Positions 50,208-59,191 of a stretch of 64,000 nucleotides of DNA are shown in pieces. Each line of letters starts with the position of its first letter. The stretch's first letter is position 1. The notes beneath the pieces are model-generated. The model was given only the letters and a program-made list of their open reading frames with translations. It searched no databases and was not told the DNA's origin. Source of the stretch: Streptomyces tubercidicus (lineage in GTDB: Bacteria > Actinomycetota > Actinomycetes > Streptomycetales > Streptomycetaceae); NCBI RefSeq assembly GCF_027497495.1, contig NZ_CP114205.1, positions 1,550,001-1,614,000 on the forward strand. Direction: 5' to 3'. The position numbers and the translations under genes were made by a program.

Positions 50208-51806
50208 ATGGCTGAGCAGGGATCCACCACAGAGCGTCGCGCCAAGCTGGAGGAGTGCCACAAGCAGCTCCTCGACTGCGACAACAAGAACGAGATGATC
50301 GGCCTGATCAACACCGCCCTCGCCGTCCCGGCCCCGGTCGGCTCCCCCGGAACGATCGAACTGCTGGGCAAGCGCTACCACACCCAGTCGAGAGCCGCCG
50401 AAGAGGTCACCGTCAAGGTCAGCCAGGTGGCCACGTCGGGCCTGCCGGAGGTCTGGGTGGGGAAGGCCGGCGTGGCGGCGTCCGAGGCCGTGCAGGCCGC
50501 CGCCCGTGCGGCCCAGCAGATGACCGAAGCCCTGCAGAAGGGCGGCAACGCGCTGCTGCACCTGAGTGACGCGGTCGACGCCGCACAGAAACTGGACCGG
50601 ACCGGCCGGGGCCAATTGAGCGAGGCGCTGGACACTCTCGGTTCCGAGGACGGTTTCTTCGACAGCATGGTGGACACCGACGAGGAGGAGGACGCGATCT
50701 GGCGGGCCGGCACGGTGGCCACCGCCGGTGTCGAGAAGATGCGCTCCGCGGCACGGTCCGCCGACGACGCGGGCCGCGCGGCCGCCCGTGACCTCAACAA
50801 GTTCGCCTCCGAGGCGCGGGCCGGGAAGATGCACACCAGTGGCCTGACCGCCGCCGACAAACTCGCCCTCGCGGACACCGCGGGCCCCGGCGGCCCCGCG
50901 GAGATGAACGAGCTGCTGAGCGCGAACGACCTCGAACGCTCCGGCCGGTACATGGAGAAGATGAGCGCCCGCGACCGCGCCGCGTTCGACAGGATGCTCG
51001 CCGACTCCAAGTCGCCGCAGGAACGTGCCTACCTGGTCAAGGCGTTGGCCGCGGGGCATGACCTGGACGCCGTGTCGGACTTCCAGGGAAAGATCCACGG
51101 CAAGGACCCGGCCTGGCTCCAGCGCCACCTCACCCCGGTGACCACCGCCGCGGACAGCATGGACGACGAGGGGCGCGCCAAGGACGGCAGGAACGTCAAC
51201 ACCGACGGCCAGGCTTTCAACGGCGAGCGGTGGAAGCAGGAGGGAAGGACCTGCGTTCCGTCCTCCACCGTGGGCGCACGGGCCATGGTCGACCCCGTCT
51301 ACGCCCTCGGACTCACCGGTGGCTCGTCCGGCCAGGAGGACGACCCCGAGGCGTTCCGCCACCGGTTGCGCGCCGAACAGCAGCGGGTGCACGACGAAGG
51401 CGACGGGGGCTACAAGTATGACTTCTCGCTCTCCCGGCGCCCCGACGGCATGGACGATGACGGTGCGTCCACCGTGGCCAACAAGGAGATCAGCCCGCAC
51501 ACCGGAGCGTCGTACGACCTCCAGCACACCCAGGGCGCTGATTCCCGGCGCGATGTGCTGCCGGACGTCGAGAAGTCCGTGGCCGAAGGCAAACCGGTGC
51601 CGATCATCGTCGAGGGGTACGAGGACGGTGATCGCTCCGGCCACCAGATGATGATCATCGGCCAGGAGGGCGACAAGCTCCAGGTCTACAACCCCTGGGG
51701 CACCACCACCTGGGTCAGCGAGGACGACTTCGTCAACGGCGGAATGGGCAAGGCCTCCGACAACAGCTTGCCCGACACCTATGCCGTCCAGCTGCCCGCC
51801 GACTGA
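50208..51806 (+). CDS. Putative type VII effector with C-terminal papain-like cysteine peptidase domain
   Basis: A 532-residue protein without Sec signal. Residues about 1-205 are helical and contain W83-V-G85, a true WxG turn; about 205-315 is a second helical domain (EMNELLSANDLERSGRYM, KALAAGHDLDAVSDF) seen in other Streptomyces secreted proteins; about 330-532 is a papain/C39-like domain. Its probable catalytic triad is C349 (EGRTCVPSS, at a helix start), H479 (RSGHQMMIIG) and N495 in VYNPWG, the classical Cys-His-Asn layout. The preceding gene encodes a WXG100-like partner and the next gene a chagasin-like inhibitor. I infer a secreted protease or related toxin; transglutaminase-like chemistry is an alternative. 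Confidence 0.72.
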   Translation: MAEQGSTTERRAKLEECHKQLLDCDNKNEMIGLINTALAVPAPVGSPGTIELLGKRYHTQSRAAEEVTVKVSQVATSGLPEVWVGKAGVAASEAVQAAARAAQQMTEALQKGGNALLHLSDAVDAAQKLDRTGRGQLSEALDTLGSEDGFFDSMVDTDEEEDAIWRAGTVATAGVEKMRSAARSADDAGRAAARDLNKFASEARAGKMHTSGLTAADKLALADTAGPGGPAEMNELLSANDLERSGRYMEKMSARDRAAFDRMLADSKSPQERAYLVKALAAGHDLDAVSDFQGKIHGKDPAWLQRHLTPVTTAADSMDDEGRAKDGRNVNTDGQAFNGERWKQEGRTCVPSSTVGARAMVDPVYALGLTGGSSGQEDDPEAFRHRLRAEQQRVHDEGDGGYKYDFSLSRRPDGMDDDGASTVANKEISPHTGASYDLQHTQGADSRRDVLPDVEKSVAEGKPVPIIVEGYEDGDRSGHQMMIIGQEGDKLQVYNPWGTTTWVSEDDFVNGGMGKASDNSLPDTYAVQLPAD

Positions 51807-51816
51807 AGTGATCCTG

Positions 51817-52326
51817 ATGCCTACTCACCTTCCGAACGCCATCCTTCGCCGGGCACTCACCACGCTCACCACGCTCACCGCCCTCACCGCCCTCACCGCC
51901 CTCACCACCCTCACCGGCTGCGGTCTCCTCGGCCCCTCCACGTACGACACGGACGAGACCGCCATCGAGGCCGACTCCGGCGAGAAGTTCACGCTGTCCG
52001 TGCCCTCCAACTCCTCGCTCGGCGAACACTGGTATGTGGCCGAGCCGAAGCCCGCCGCCCGTGTGCTGCGCGCGGCAGGTGAGGACCGGGAGAACCCGGG
52101 GGGCGACGCGATCGGGGCAGGCGGCGGCCGCCAGCTCTTCCACTTCAAGGCCGTCGGCCGGGGAAGCACCACGATCCGGCTGATCCACTGCCCCGTGGGC
52201 TCCTGCATCGACAAGGGCGAGGACTCGGCCACGGCGTCCCCGCCGCCCTCGCCGTCCCCCGGCTCCACGGTCGTACCGAGAGTAGACCCGCCGACCTACC
52301 ACAGCTATCACGTCACCGTGAAGTGA
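51817..52326 (+). CDS. Lipoprotein with chagasin-like (I42) peptidase-inhibitor domain
   Basis: A 169-residue lipoprotein; the lipobox TLTGC puts the lipidated cysteine at C35. The mature beta-rich domain shows the three loops of chagasin/ICP inhibitors in order: N-S-S-L-G-E-H-W (65-72; family NPTTGxxW), GAGGGRQLFHF (100-110; family GxGG...F.F) and, after STTIRLIH, CPVGSC (125-130) where the family has RPW. A Pro/Ser linker precedes a short last strand. It starts ten bases after the putative cysteine-peptidase gene, so an inhibitor or immunity role is likely. The export leader is a run of Leu-Thr units encoded by 9-base tandem repeats. Confidence 0.65.
   Translation: MPTHLPNAILRRALTTLTTLTALTALTALTTLTGCGLLGPSTYDTDETAIEADSGEKFTLSVPSNSSLGEHWYVAEPKPAARVLRAAGEDRENPGGDAIGAGGGRQLFHFKAVGRGSTTIRLIHCPVGSCIDKGEDSATASPPPSPSPGSTVVPRVDPPTYHSYHVTVK
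51856..51918 (+). repeat. Seven 9-base tandem repeats in the lipoprotein leader
   Basis: Seven consecutive copies of CTCACCNNN (variants CTCACCACG x2, CTCACCGCC x3, CTCACCACC, CTCACCGGC) encode Leu-Thr-Xaa units of the hydrophobic core of the signal peptide. Unit gain or loss is in frame and would change leader length and export efficiency. Confidence 0.85.
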
Positions 52327-52754
52327 CCGACTCCGAGACAGGTATGCATCCCTCACCTCCCCCAAGCCGGACCGACGACGAACTCGCCATGCTGGATGTC
52401 ACGGCGCTGCTGCGCTACGGCATCGGATTCGGTGGCGCGCACCGCACCACGCTCTTCGGGGACGGGGCGGTGGGCGCCGCCGTCGTACTCGACCGGCAGG
52501 GCGTCCTTCCGCGCGCGATGGCCTTCCTCGCCGAGATCGTCCGCAGCGGCGGTACCACCTACGCCGCCGCCCTCCCCGAGCCGGTGCCGGGCGAGGCCGC
52601 GGCACAACTCGTGCGTGGCTGGCTGCAGTCGGCAGCGTCCGTGGTGCGCACCGTGGAGGGCGACCAGGACGTCGCCCGGTGGCTGCAGTCCGTCGCCGCC
52701 CTCATGGCGCTCCGGCTCACGTACCGGACCAGGAGCACCAGGTCCGGAGGCTGA
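52323..52754 (+). CDS. Hypothetical protein, last gene of the WXG100/peptidase operon
   Basis: A 143-residue mostly helical protein with LDVTALLRYGIGFGGAHRTTLFGDGAVGAAVVLDRQGVLPRAM in outline and a basic C-terminus. No signal peptide or domain is recognised. Its GTG start overlaps the stop of the lipoprotein gene (GTGA), implying coupled translation and a role in the same system, perhaps as cytoplasmic chaperone or second immunity factor; that is inference. An internal ATG at 52344 is an alternative start. Confidence 0.65.
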   Translation: MTDSETGMHPSPPPSRTDDELAMLDVTALLRYGIGFGGAHRTTLFGDGAVGAAVVLDRQGVLPRAMAFLAEIVRSGGTTYAAALPEPVPGEAAAQLVRGWLQSAASVVRTVEGDQDVARWLQSVAALMALRLTYRTRSTRSGG

Positions 52755-52843
52755 GCCGCTCCGGAGGGGCGCCGGCCGGCGGGCAACCGGAATGGCTCAT
52801 CCGGTAATGCTTCAGACCTCAGCGAGCCCCGCATAATGCAGCC

Positions 52844-53224
52844 ATGATCGACCCACAGGCCCTCCAGGCCGTCTGCCTGGATTTCAATGGTGCGAGCGAG
52901 GAGTTCCCCTTCCCTGGGCACCCGGATGTGTCGACCTTCAAGGTCGGCGGCAAGATCTTCGCGCTGACGACACTGACCGACACACCACTCACCGTGAGCC
53001 TCAAGTGCGACCCCGAGCTGGCACAGCGGCTACGGGCGGCGCACCCCGAAGTCGTGCCCGGCTATCACCTCAACAAGCGGCACTGGAACACCGTTTCTCT
53101 GGATGGAGACCTTCCCGACCGGCTCGTGCTGGACATGATCGAGGATTCGTACGACCTCGTGGTGGCGTCGTTGCCCAGGGCTCAGCGGCTGTTGCTGGAC
53201 TGGCCGGGTGAGCGGCGGGCCTGA
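52844..53224 (+). CDS. MmcQ/YjbR family protein
   Basis: A 126-residue protein of the CyaY-like MmcQ/YjbR family: EEFPFPGHPDVSTFKVGGKIFALT near the N-terminus, SLKCDPELAQRLR in the middle and PGYHLNKRHWNTVSLDG towards the end. Family members are often called DNA-binding, with little direct evidence. A single gene, 89 bases after the peptidase operon, probably unrelated to it. Confidence 0.9.
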   Translation: MIDPQALQAVCLDFNGASEEFPFPGHPDVSTFKVGGKIFALTTLTDTPLTVSLKCDPELAQRLRAAHPEVVPGYHLNKRHWNTVSLDGDLPDRLVLDMIEDSYDLVVASLPRAQRLLLDWPGERRA

Positions 53225-53261
53225 GCAGGGCCCGGCCTACGCGGCCGCGTAGGCCGGCGGG

Positions 53262-53537
53262 ATGCGAACTCCCCGACAGGCGGCCGGAGTTGCCGTGCTC
53301 GACCCGGGCGGCGCGCTCTTCCTCCTCCGGTACGACAACGAAGAGGTGGGGCTTCACTGGGCGATGCCAGGTGGCGGCCTGGACCCCGGCGAGACTCCCT
53401 GGTGGACCCCGGCTGAGCTGGCCGCCTCCGCCGATCCGCTCCGGCCGCCCCGCCTCGCCGACCTGCTCGCACTGTGGCGCGGCCGGCCGGGCCACGCCAC
53501 GGCACCCGAGCCGGTCGACCTGGGACTGACCTTGTGA
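53262..53537 (+). pseudogene. Nudix hydrolase gene with internal deletion
   Basis: A 91-residue product. The N-terminus reads as a Nudix domain (GVAVLDPGGALFLLRYDN, then LHWAMPGGGLDPGETP), but directly after GETP it jumps to WWTPAELAASADPLRPPRLADLL, the normal C-terminal end. The catalytic Nudix helix (REXXEEXGU) and about 75 residues between are missing, so it cannot hydrolyse nucleotides. Reading frame is intact across the junction, and the stop still overlaps the next start (GTGA). Confidence 0.7.
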
Positions 53538-54160
53538 CCCACGTTCACCAGCTTGCGGGCGTGGCTGGTTCGCGCACGTCGGAGGCCACGTACGCGGCGT
53601 ACTACGCGTCGATCGCGCAGGTCGAGGAGAGCGGCGACGGGACCGTCCGGCACCGGCTGCGTCCGGAGGCCGGCGACGGCACGATCGAGGTGACGTCGTT
53701 GCGGAGCGGATTCGACATCGTCAGGTACGACGTCGCGTTCGCCGGAGGGCACCGGGTCGGGTACAGCTTCCCGGGCGATCACTTCGAGCTGGAGCACTGC
53801 GTCGACGGGCGCATGTCCATCCGCGAGACCCACTCCGGCGCCGGTGAACTGCGCGCCCGTTCGGTGGCGCTGAGCCCCCGGTGCGCCACCGAGGGCGTCG
53901 TCGCGCATGGCGACGGCGAGCGGTACCGGGCGGTGTCGATCACCGGGACCTGGAGCGGGTTGACGTCCCGTCTTGGCGGTTTCGGGGTGGACGCCTTGCC
54001 CGACAACCGGCCGGAGAGCGTGGCGCGCGAGCAGTATCTGGGCGGCCGGTCCTCCGGGATCGGGCACGAGGTCGGCTATGCCTCGCCCAGCAACTTCGGC
54101 TACGCCTTCCGGCGCGACCGGGGCATCACCCCCGCCAAGTTCCGGCGGGCGCACTCCTGA
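53534..54160 (+). CDS. AraC family regulator lacking its first HTH (internal deletion)
   Basis: A 208-residue product. Residues about 1-172 are a cupin-like AraC N-terminal sensor domain. Then REQYLGGRSS runs straight into GIGHEVGYASPSNFGYAFRRDRGITPAKFRR, the second HTH and C-terminus of a PchR-type AraC protein. A normal AraC DNA-binding unit has two HTHs over about 100 residues; most of the linker and the first HTH are missing, so DNA binding is probably lost. The GTG start overlaps the Nudix stop. Two neighbouring genes with the same kind of internal in-frame deletion is odd. Confidence 0.7.
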   Translation: MTHVHQLAGVAGSRTSEATYAAYYASIAQVEESGDGTVRHRLRPEAGDGTIEVTSLRSGFDIVRYDVAFAGGHRVGYSFPGDHFELEHCVDGRMSIRETHSGAGELRARSVALSPRCATEGVVAHGDGERYRAVSITGTWSGLTSRLGGFGVDALPDNRPESVAREQYLGGRSSGIGHEVGYASPSNFGYAFRRDRGITPAKFRRAHS

Positions 54161-54278
54161 CGCCCGTCCGGCGAAGCACCGCGCTCCACATTCCAGGGCT
54201 CGTCGCTCCACACCGCGACGCGGTCCCGCCACCGACGATGGGGCGATAAGCAGACACCATCGGAATGGGGGGAGAGCG

Positions 54279-55523
54279 GTGGCAACCGTCGGTAGGGATT
54301 CCGCGGCTCCTGGGACCGGGCAGGGCCGGCTGGTGGTCGTCCTGGGTGGGCTCTCGGCGGTATCACCGTTCGCCACCGATATGTACGCACCCGGCTTTCC
54401 CGGGATCGTCAGGTCGTTCGGGACCACGGGGACGGCCGTCCAACTCTCCCTGGCAGCCTGCCTCGTCGGGCTCGCCGTCGGCCAGGTCGTACTGGGCCCG
54501 GTCAGCGACGCGAGGGGGCGACGGCGCTTGCTGCTGGCCGGTTCCGGCATGTTCTCCGTGTGGTCCTTGGTCTGCGCGCTCGCCCCGTCCATCGCGGTGT
54601 TCGATGTGGCCCGCTTACTGCAGGGGATCGCCGGCAGCGCGGGGCTCGTCGTCGGGCGGGCGGTCATCAGCGACCGGTTCTCCGGCGTCCAGGCAGCGCG
54701 CCAACTCGCCACGCTGAGCGTGATCGCGATGACCGCGCCGGTTCTGGCGCCGGTCGCCGGAGGTCTCCTTCTCGGCATCGGCTCGTGGCGTCTGGTGTTT
54801 GTGGCGCTGGCCGTGACCGGGCTGGTGTTGTGGCTCGCGGTGCGGGCGTGGGTTCCCGAATCACTGCCTGCCGAACGGCGCCGCAGCGGCGGTCTGCGGG
54901 CTGTACTCGCCGCGATGGGCGGGCTGCTGCGGCGTCGCGAACTGGTCGGCTACCTGCTGGTGGTGGGGTGTGGTCTGGCCGCGCTGTTCGCGTATATCAC
55001 CGGCTCCCCGTTCGTCTTCCAGGGCATCTACGGCTTGTCTCCCACCGGTTACGGCCTGGTCTTCGCCTCGAACGCCGTCGGCACCGTAGTGGCCGGTGCG
55101 CTCTTCGAACGGCTGGCCGGACCCGTACGTCTCCACTCCCTGCTGGTCATCGGCGTGCTCATCACCGTCGCCGCCATGGTCACGCTGGTGGCCCTGCTCG
55201 CCACCGGCATCAGCACACTCCCCACCACCTGGGCCTGCCTGTTCGGCCTGACTTTCGGGTTCGGCATACTGCTGCCCGCGTCGACCGCCCTCGTCCTCGC
55301 GGTCGGCAGCGATGCCCCAGGAGCCGCTTCCGGCATGCTCGGTGGCGCCCAGTTCGTGCTCGGCGCCGCGGCAGCACCACTGCCCGGCGTTCCGGGCGGC
55401 ACCACCGCTATGTCGATGGGCGTGGTGGTACTGGGATGTGTTCTTCTCTCCGCGGTCGCGCTGGTCACGCTCGCCGGGCCGCCAACCGCTCCCGCAGTTC
55501 GACCTTGCGGACCTTGCCGCTGA
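54279..55523 (+). CDS. MFS multidrug exporter, Bcr/CflA type
   Basis: A 414-residue, 12-TM major facilitator. [31 protein letters not shown] (TM1 and loop), [21 protein letters not shown] (motif A of the DHA1 group) and the [21 protein letters not shown] segment of TM4-5 place it with Bcr/CflA proton antiporters. The start is GTG 54279 with GGGGGGAGAG upstream. The last 19 codons overlap the opposite-strand AMP-ligase gene by 59 bases; the C-terminal [14 protein letters not shown] is encoded antisense to the ligase, so the native 3' end may have been replaced. Confidence 0.9.
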   Translation: MATVGRDSAAPGTGQGRLVVVLGGLSAVSPFATDMYAPGFPGIVRSFGTTGTAVQLSLAACLVGLAVGQVVLGPVSDARGRRRLLLAGSGMFSVWSLVCALAPSIAVFDVARLLQGIAGSAGLVVGRAVISDRFSGVQAARQLATLSVIAMTAPVLAPVAGGLLLGIGSWRLVFVALAVTGLVLWLAVRAWVPESLPAERRRSGGLRAVLAAMGGLLRRRELVGYLLVVGCGLAALFAYITGSPFVFQGIYGLSPTGYGLVFASNAVGTVVAGALFERLAGPVRLHSLLVIGVLITVAAMVTLVALLATGISTLPTTWACLFGLTFGFGILLPASTALVLAVGSDAPGAASGMLGGAQFVLGAAAAPLPGVPGGTTAMSMGVVVLGCVLLSAVALVTLAGPPTAPAVRPCGPCR

Positions 55524-57093
55524 CCGTCATCGGGAAGGCGTCGAGGATCTCCAGGTAGCGCGGGACCTTGTAGTGGGCGAGGCGGGAGCGGCAGTAGGCG
55601 GCCAACTCTTCGTGGGTGAGGGGGTTTTCGGGGTCGCGGAGGATGACGCAGGCGGCGATTTCCTCGCCGTACTTTTCGTCGGGGACGCCGACGACCTGGA
55701 CGTCGGCGATCTTGGGGTGGGAGTAGAGGAACTCTTCGATCTCTCGTGGGTAGACGTTCTCGCCGCCCCTGATGATCATGTCCTTGATGCGGCCGACGAT
55801 CCGGACGTAGCCGTCGTCGTTCATCACCGCGAGATCGCCGGTGTGCATCCACCGGGCCGCGTCGATGACTTCGGCGGTGCGCTCGGGCTCCGCCCAGTAG
55901 CCGAGCATCACGCTGTAGCCGCGGGTGCGCAGTTCGCCGGGGGTGCCGCGGGGGACGGTCACCCCGCTCGTCGGATCGGCGACCTTCACCTCGATGTGCG
56001 GCAGCACCCGGCCGACGGTTCCGGTGCGGTGTGCGAGGTCGTCGTCGCGGCGGGTCTGGGTGGAGACCGGTGAGGTCTCGGTCATGCCGTAGCAGATGGA
56101 GACCTCGGTCATATGCATCTCGGCGACCACCCGCTTCATCACCTCCTCGGGGCACGGCGAGCCCGCCATGATGCCCGTACGGAGGGAGCTGAGGTCGTAG
56201 GAGGCGAAGTCGGGGTGGTTGAGCTCGGCGATGAACATGGTGGGGACGCCGTAGAGGGAGGTGCAGCGTTCGTCCTGGACGGCTCGCAAGGTGGCGTCGG
56301 CGTCGAAAGCCGGGCCCGGGATGACGATGCAGGCGCCGTGCGAGGTGCTGCCGAGGTTGCCCATGACCATGCCGAAGCAGTGGTAGAAGGGCACCGGCAG
56401 ACAGACCCGGTCCTGTTCGGTGTAGCCGAGGGTTTCGCCGACCCAGTAGCCGTTGTTGAGGATGTTGTGGTGCGAGAGGGTGGCGCCCTTGGGGAAGCCG
56501 GTGGTGCCCGAGGTGTACTGGATGTTGACCGGGTCGTCAGCGGTCAGCTCCGCTTCGCAGGCGGTGAGCCGGTGCGGCGGGACGGTGGCGCCGGCGGCCA
56601 GCAGCCCGTCCCAGGTCGCGTCGCCCAGGTAGATCACCTCGCGCAGCTCCGGGCTCCCGTCGCGTACCTGCTCGATCATGCCGCGGTAGTCGCTGGTCCG
56701 GTGGTGGGTCGCGGACACCAGGACGGTGATGCCGGCCTGCCGCAGGACGTACGCCAACTCGTGGACGCGGTAGGCGGGGTTGACGTTGACGAGGATCGCG
56801 CCGATACGGGCGGTGGCGTACTGGACGAGGACCCACTCGGCGCAGTTGGGCGCCCAGATGCCGACCCGGTCGCCCTTCGCGACGCCCTTCGCGAGCAGAC
56901 CGAGCGCCACCTCGTCGACCGCGCGGCCCAGTTCGCTGTAGGTCCAGCGGCGGCCGCTCGCCACCTCGACCAGCGCCTCGCGGTCGCCGAACCGGGCGAT
57001 GGTGCGGGTCAGATCGGTCCCGATGGTGTGGCCGAGCAGCGGCCGCCCGGCGACCCCGCTGGCATACGACAGTTCCTGGTGCGGTGCGCTCAT
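55465..57093 (-). CDS. Fatty acyl-CoA synthetase (AMP-binding)
   Basis: A 542-residue ANL-superfamily ligase that activates a carboxylic acid as acyl-AMP and transfers it to CoA. Core motifs: [16 protein letters not shown] (P-loop, A3), YGMTETSP (A5), [36 protein letters not shown] (A7-A8) and the C-terminal lysine in TVSGKVRK (A10). HCFGMVMGN fits medium/long-chain synthetases. ATG 57093 follows GAGGAG. A second synthetase gene lies upstream on the same strand. Confidence 0.92.
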   Translation of the reverse strand: MSAPHQELSYASGVAGRPLLGHTIGTDLTRTIARFGDREALVEVASGRRWTYSELGRAVDEVALGLLAKGVAKGDRVGIWAPNCAEWVLVQYATARIGAILVNVNPAYRVHELAYVLRQAGITVLVSATHHRTSDYRGMIEQVRDGSPELREVIYLGDATWDGLLAAGATVPPHRLTACEAELTADDPVNIQYTSGTTGFPKGATLSHHNILNNGYWVGETLGYTEQDRVCLPVPFYHCFGMVMGNLGSTSHGACIVIPGPAFDADATLRAVQDERCTSLYGVPTMFIAELNHPDFASYDLSSLRTGIMAGSPCPEEVMKRVVAEMHMTEVSICYGMTETSPVSTQTRRDDDLAHRTGTVGRVLPHIEVKVADPTSGVTVPRGTPGELRTRGYSVMLGYWAEPERTAEVIDAARWMHTGDLAVMNDDGYVRIVGRIKDMIIRGGENVYPREIEEFLYSHPKIADVQVVGVPDEKYGEEIAACVILRDPENPLTHEELAAYCRSRLAHYKVPRYLEILDAFPMTVSGKVRKVELRERLAARRA

Positions 57094-57364
57094 CGGTGGT
57101 TCTCCTCGCGGTACGCGGCACTTCCGTCGCCCTTGCGCGGTGCGCTCCCCGCAGTTCCATACGGGGATCTCGCCGGAGACGGAGACGGAGACGGTGTGGG
57201 GATCTTCACCAATCATCAGCCGGGGATCAACCCTTCCCGGCATCCAGGTCCTGTACGACCGCGCGACCAGGGAAGCGGTACGCAAACCGAGCACGCAGGC
57301 GCAGCTGACGAGTGCCTCTCTCGACATGCCTTGGGCACCCGCCGCTTCATGCGGGCTCGACCGG

Positions 57365-58906
57365 TCAGTTGACTCCCCGGTCATGCCCGGACCAATACGG
57401 CTGGCGGAGCTTGAACTTCTGGATTTTGCCGGTGGCCGTGCGGGGGATCGCGTCGCGGAATTCGACGGAGGTCGGAGCCTTGTAGCCGGCCAAGTGCCGC
57501 TTGCAGTGGGCGATGATGTCGGACTCCTCGGCCGTCGCCCCTTCGGCGAGGACCACCAGGGCCTTGATCGTCTCGCCCCACTTCTCGTGCGGCACGCCGA
57601 TCACGGCGACCTCGGCGACCGCCGGGTGACTGAAGATGGTGTCCTCCACCTCGATCGACGACACGTTCTCGCCGCCGGTGATGATGACGTCCTTCTTCCG
57701 GTCGGAGATCGTGAGGTGGCCGTCGGCAGGGTCCAGGGTGCCGCCGTCGCCGGTGTGGAACCAGTCGTCCTCAAGGGCCGCCGAGGTCTCCTCCGGCTTG
57801 TCCCAGTACCCGTCGAGCACCGTATTCGAGCGGGCCAGGACCTCACCGGAGTCGGAGATCTTCAGCTTGACGCCGAGCGCGGGCAGCCCCGCACGGGACA
57901 GCTTGCGTGCCCGCTCCCCGGCGGGAAGGTCCGCGTCGCCCGGCTGGGACCGGTTGAAGGTGAGGAGTGGCGACGTCTCGGTGAGGCCGTAGATCTGGGT
58001 GAACTCCCAGCCCAGTTCCTCACCCATGCGTGCGATCGTCGCGCTCGGCGGCGGCGCCCCCGCGCAGACCACGCGTACGCGGTCGCGCCCCGGGATCTCG
58101 CCAGGCCAGTTTGCCGCAGCGTTGAGGACGGCATTCCACACAGCGGGCGCACCGCACATGAGGGTGACGCCGTGCTCCTCGACCCGCCGCAGGATCTCCG
58201 TGCCGTCGACCTTGCGCAGCACCACTTGTTTGACGCCGAGTCCGGCCATCACGTACGGCATCCCCCAGCCGTTGCAGTGGAACATCGGCAGCGTGTGCAT
58301 ATAGACGTCGCGCTCCCACACGCGGGTGTGCAGGGCGAAGGTCAGGCCGTTGACCCAGATGTTGCGGTGGGTGAGCTGCACGCCCTTGGGGCGGGCGGTG
58401 GTGCCCGATGTGTAGTTGATCGTCGCGGTGGCGTCCTCGTCCGGGTGCGACCACGGGCGCGGATCCACGCCGAACCGCATCAGCTCGGACTCGGTCTGCT
58501 CGCCGAGCACAAAGCGGTGCCGCGCCTCAAGGCCGGCCAGTGCCTCCTCCAGCTCCGGGTCGATGAGCACGACCGAGGCCCCGCTCTGCCGGACGAGGTA
58601 TTCGACCTCTTCGCGCCTGAGGCGGAAGTTCACCGGGACACAGATGCGGCCGCTCATCGGCACCGCGAACAGCAGCTCCAGCAGGCGGGTGGAGTTGTGG
58701 CTGACCACCGCCACCCGCTCCCCCTCACCGACCCCGAGGGCGTCCAGGCCCGCCTGCCAGGCACGGACCCGTTCGGCGAACCGCCCATACGTCGATACGG
58801 GTACCGGCGGGGCGGGCTGCTGCGGTTCGTCGACCACCCCCGGGCTCTCGCGAAAGCCCAGGTCGGCACGGTCAAGGAAATCCGCGATCGTCATCGGTGT
58901 CCGCAT
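57365..58906 (-). CDS. Acyl-CoA synthetase (AMP-binding), second copy
   Basis: A 513-residue ANL ligase, clearly distinct from its neighbour. Motifs: [75 protein letters not shown] and the catalytic lysine in TATGKIQK. These suggest a medium/long-chain fatty acyl-CoA ligase. ATG 58906 has AGGAGA upstream. A 271-base gap separates it from the downstream synthetase, so the two may be separate transcripts. No carrier-protein or condensation genes are nearby; this is not an NRPS. Confidence 0.92.
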   Translation of the reverse strand: MRTPMTIADFLDRADLGFRESPGVVDEPQQPAPPVPVSTYGRFAERVRAWQAGLDALGVGEGERVAVVSHNSTRLLELLFAVPMSGRICVPVNFRLRREEVEYLVRQSGASVVLIDPELEEALAGLEARHRFVLGEQTESELMRFGVDPRPWSHPDEDATATINYTSGTTARPKGVQLTHRNIWVNGLTFALHTRVWERDVYMHTLPMFHCNGWGMPYVMAGLGVKQVVLRKVDGTEILRRVEEHGVTLMCGAPAVWNAVLNAAANWPGEIPGRDRVRVVCAGAPPPSATIARMGEELGWEFTQIYGLTETSPLLTFNRSQPGDADLPAGERARKLSRAGLPALGVKLKISDSGEVLARSNTVLDGYWDKPEETSAALEDDWFHTGDGGTLDPADGHLTISDRKKDVIITGGENVSSIEVEDTIFSHPAVAEVAVIGVPHEKWGETIKALVVLAEGATAEESDIIAHCKRHLAGYKAPTSVEFRDAIPRTATGKIQKFKLRQPYWSGHDRGVN

Positions 58907-59191
58907 GCTTTCTCCTGTGTCCGGAGGGATACGGTGCAAACACGCCTGGAAGTGGAAAGTGAGGCCGAGCAGTCGCCCGACGCCAGCAGTTTCACCGCGG
59001 CAACGGCACGTGCAGCAGCCGATTCCGCGACGGCAACGGTCAAGCAGTCAGACGCAAGGGAAAGGTAATGCCTCCTCCGCGCTGTCGCGACTGCGGCGGG
59101 CCGACGGACTGGCGGTGGCGGTCTGCGGTGCGGCGCTCCCCGCCCAGTCAATGCCCTTGCCGCGGTGCCACCGCCCGGACATCATCCCCCC

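Noticed and set aside
50034..51644. Long minus-strand open frame opposite the putative effector gene
   Set aside because: Its composition (Val/Gly/Leu/Arg/His) is that of an antisense shadow; the plus-strand frame has coherent domains and an RBS.
55465..58906. Two adjacent AMP-binding proteins as a nonribosomal peptide synthetase locus
   Set aside because: Both are standalone acyl-CoA ligases ending after the C-terminal lysine domain, with no carrier, condensation or thioesterase domains nearby.
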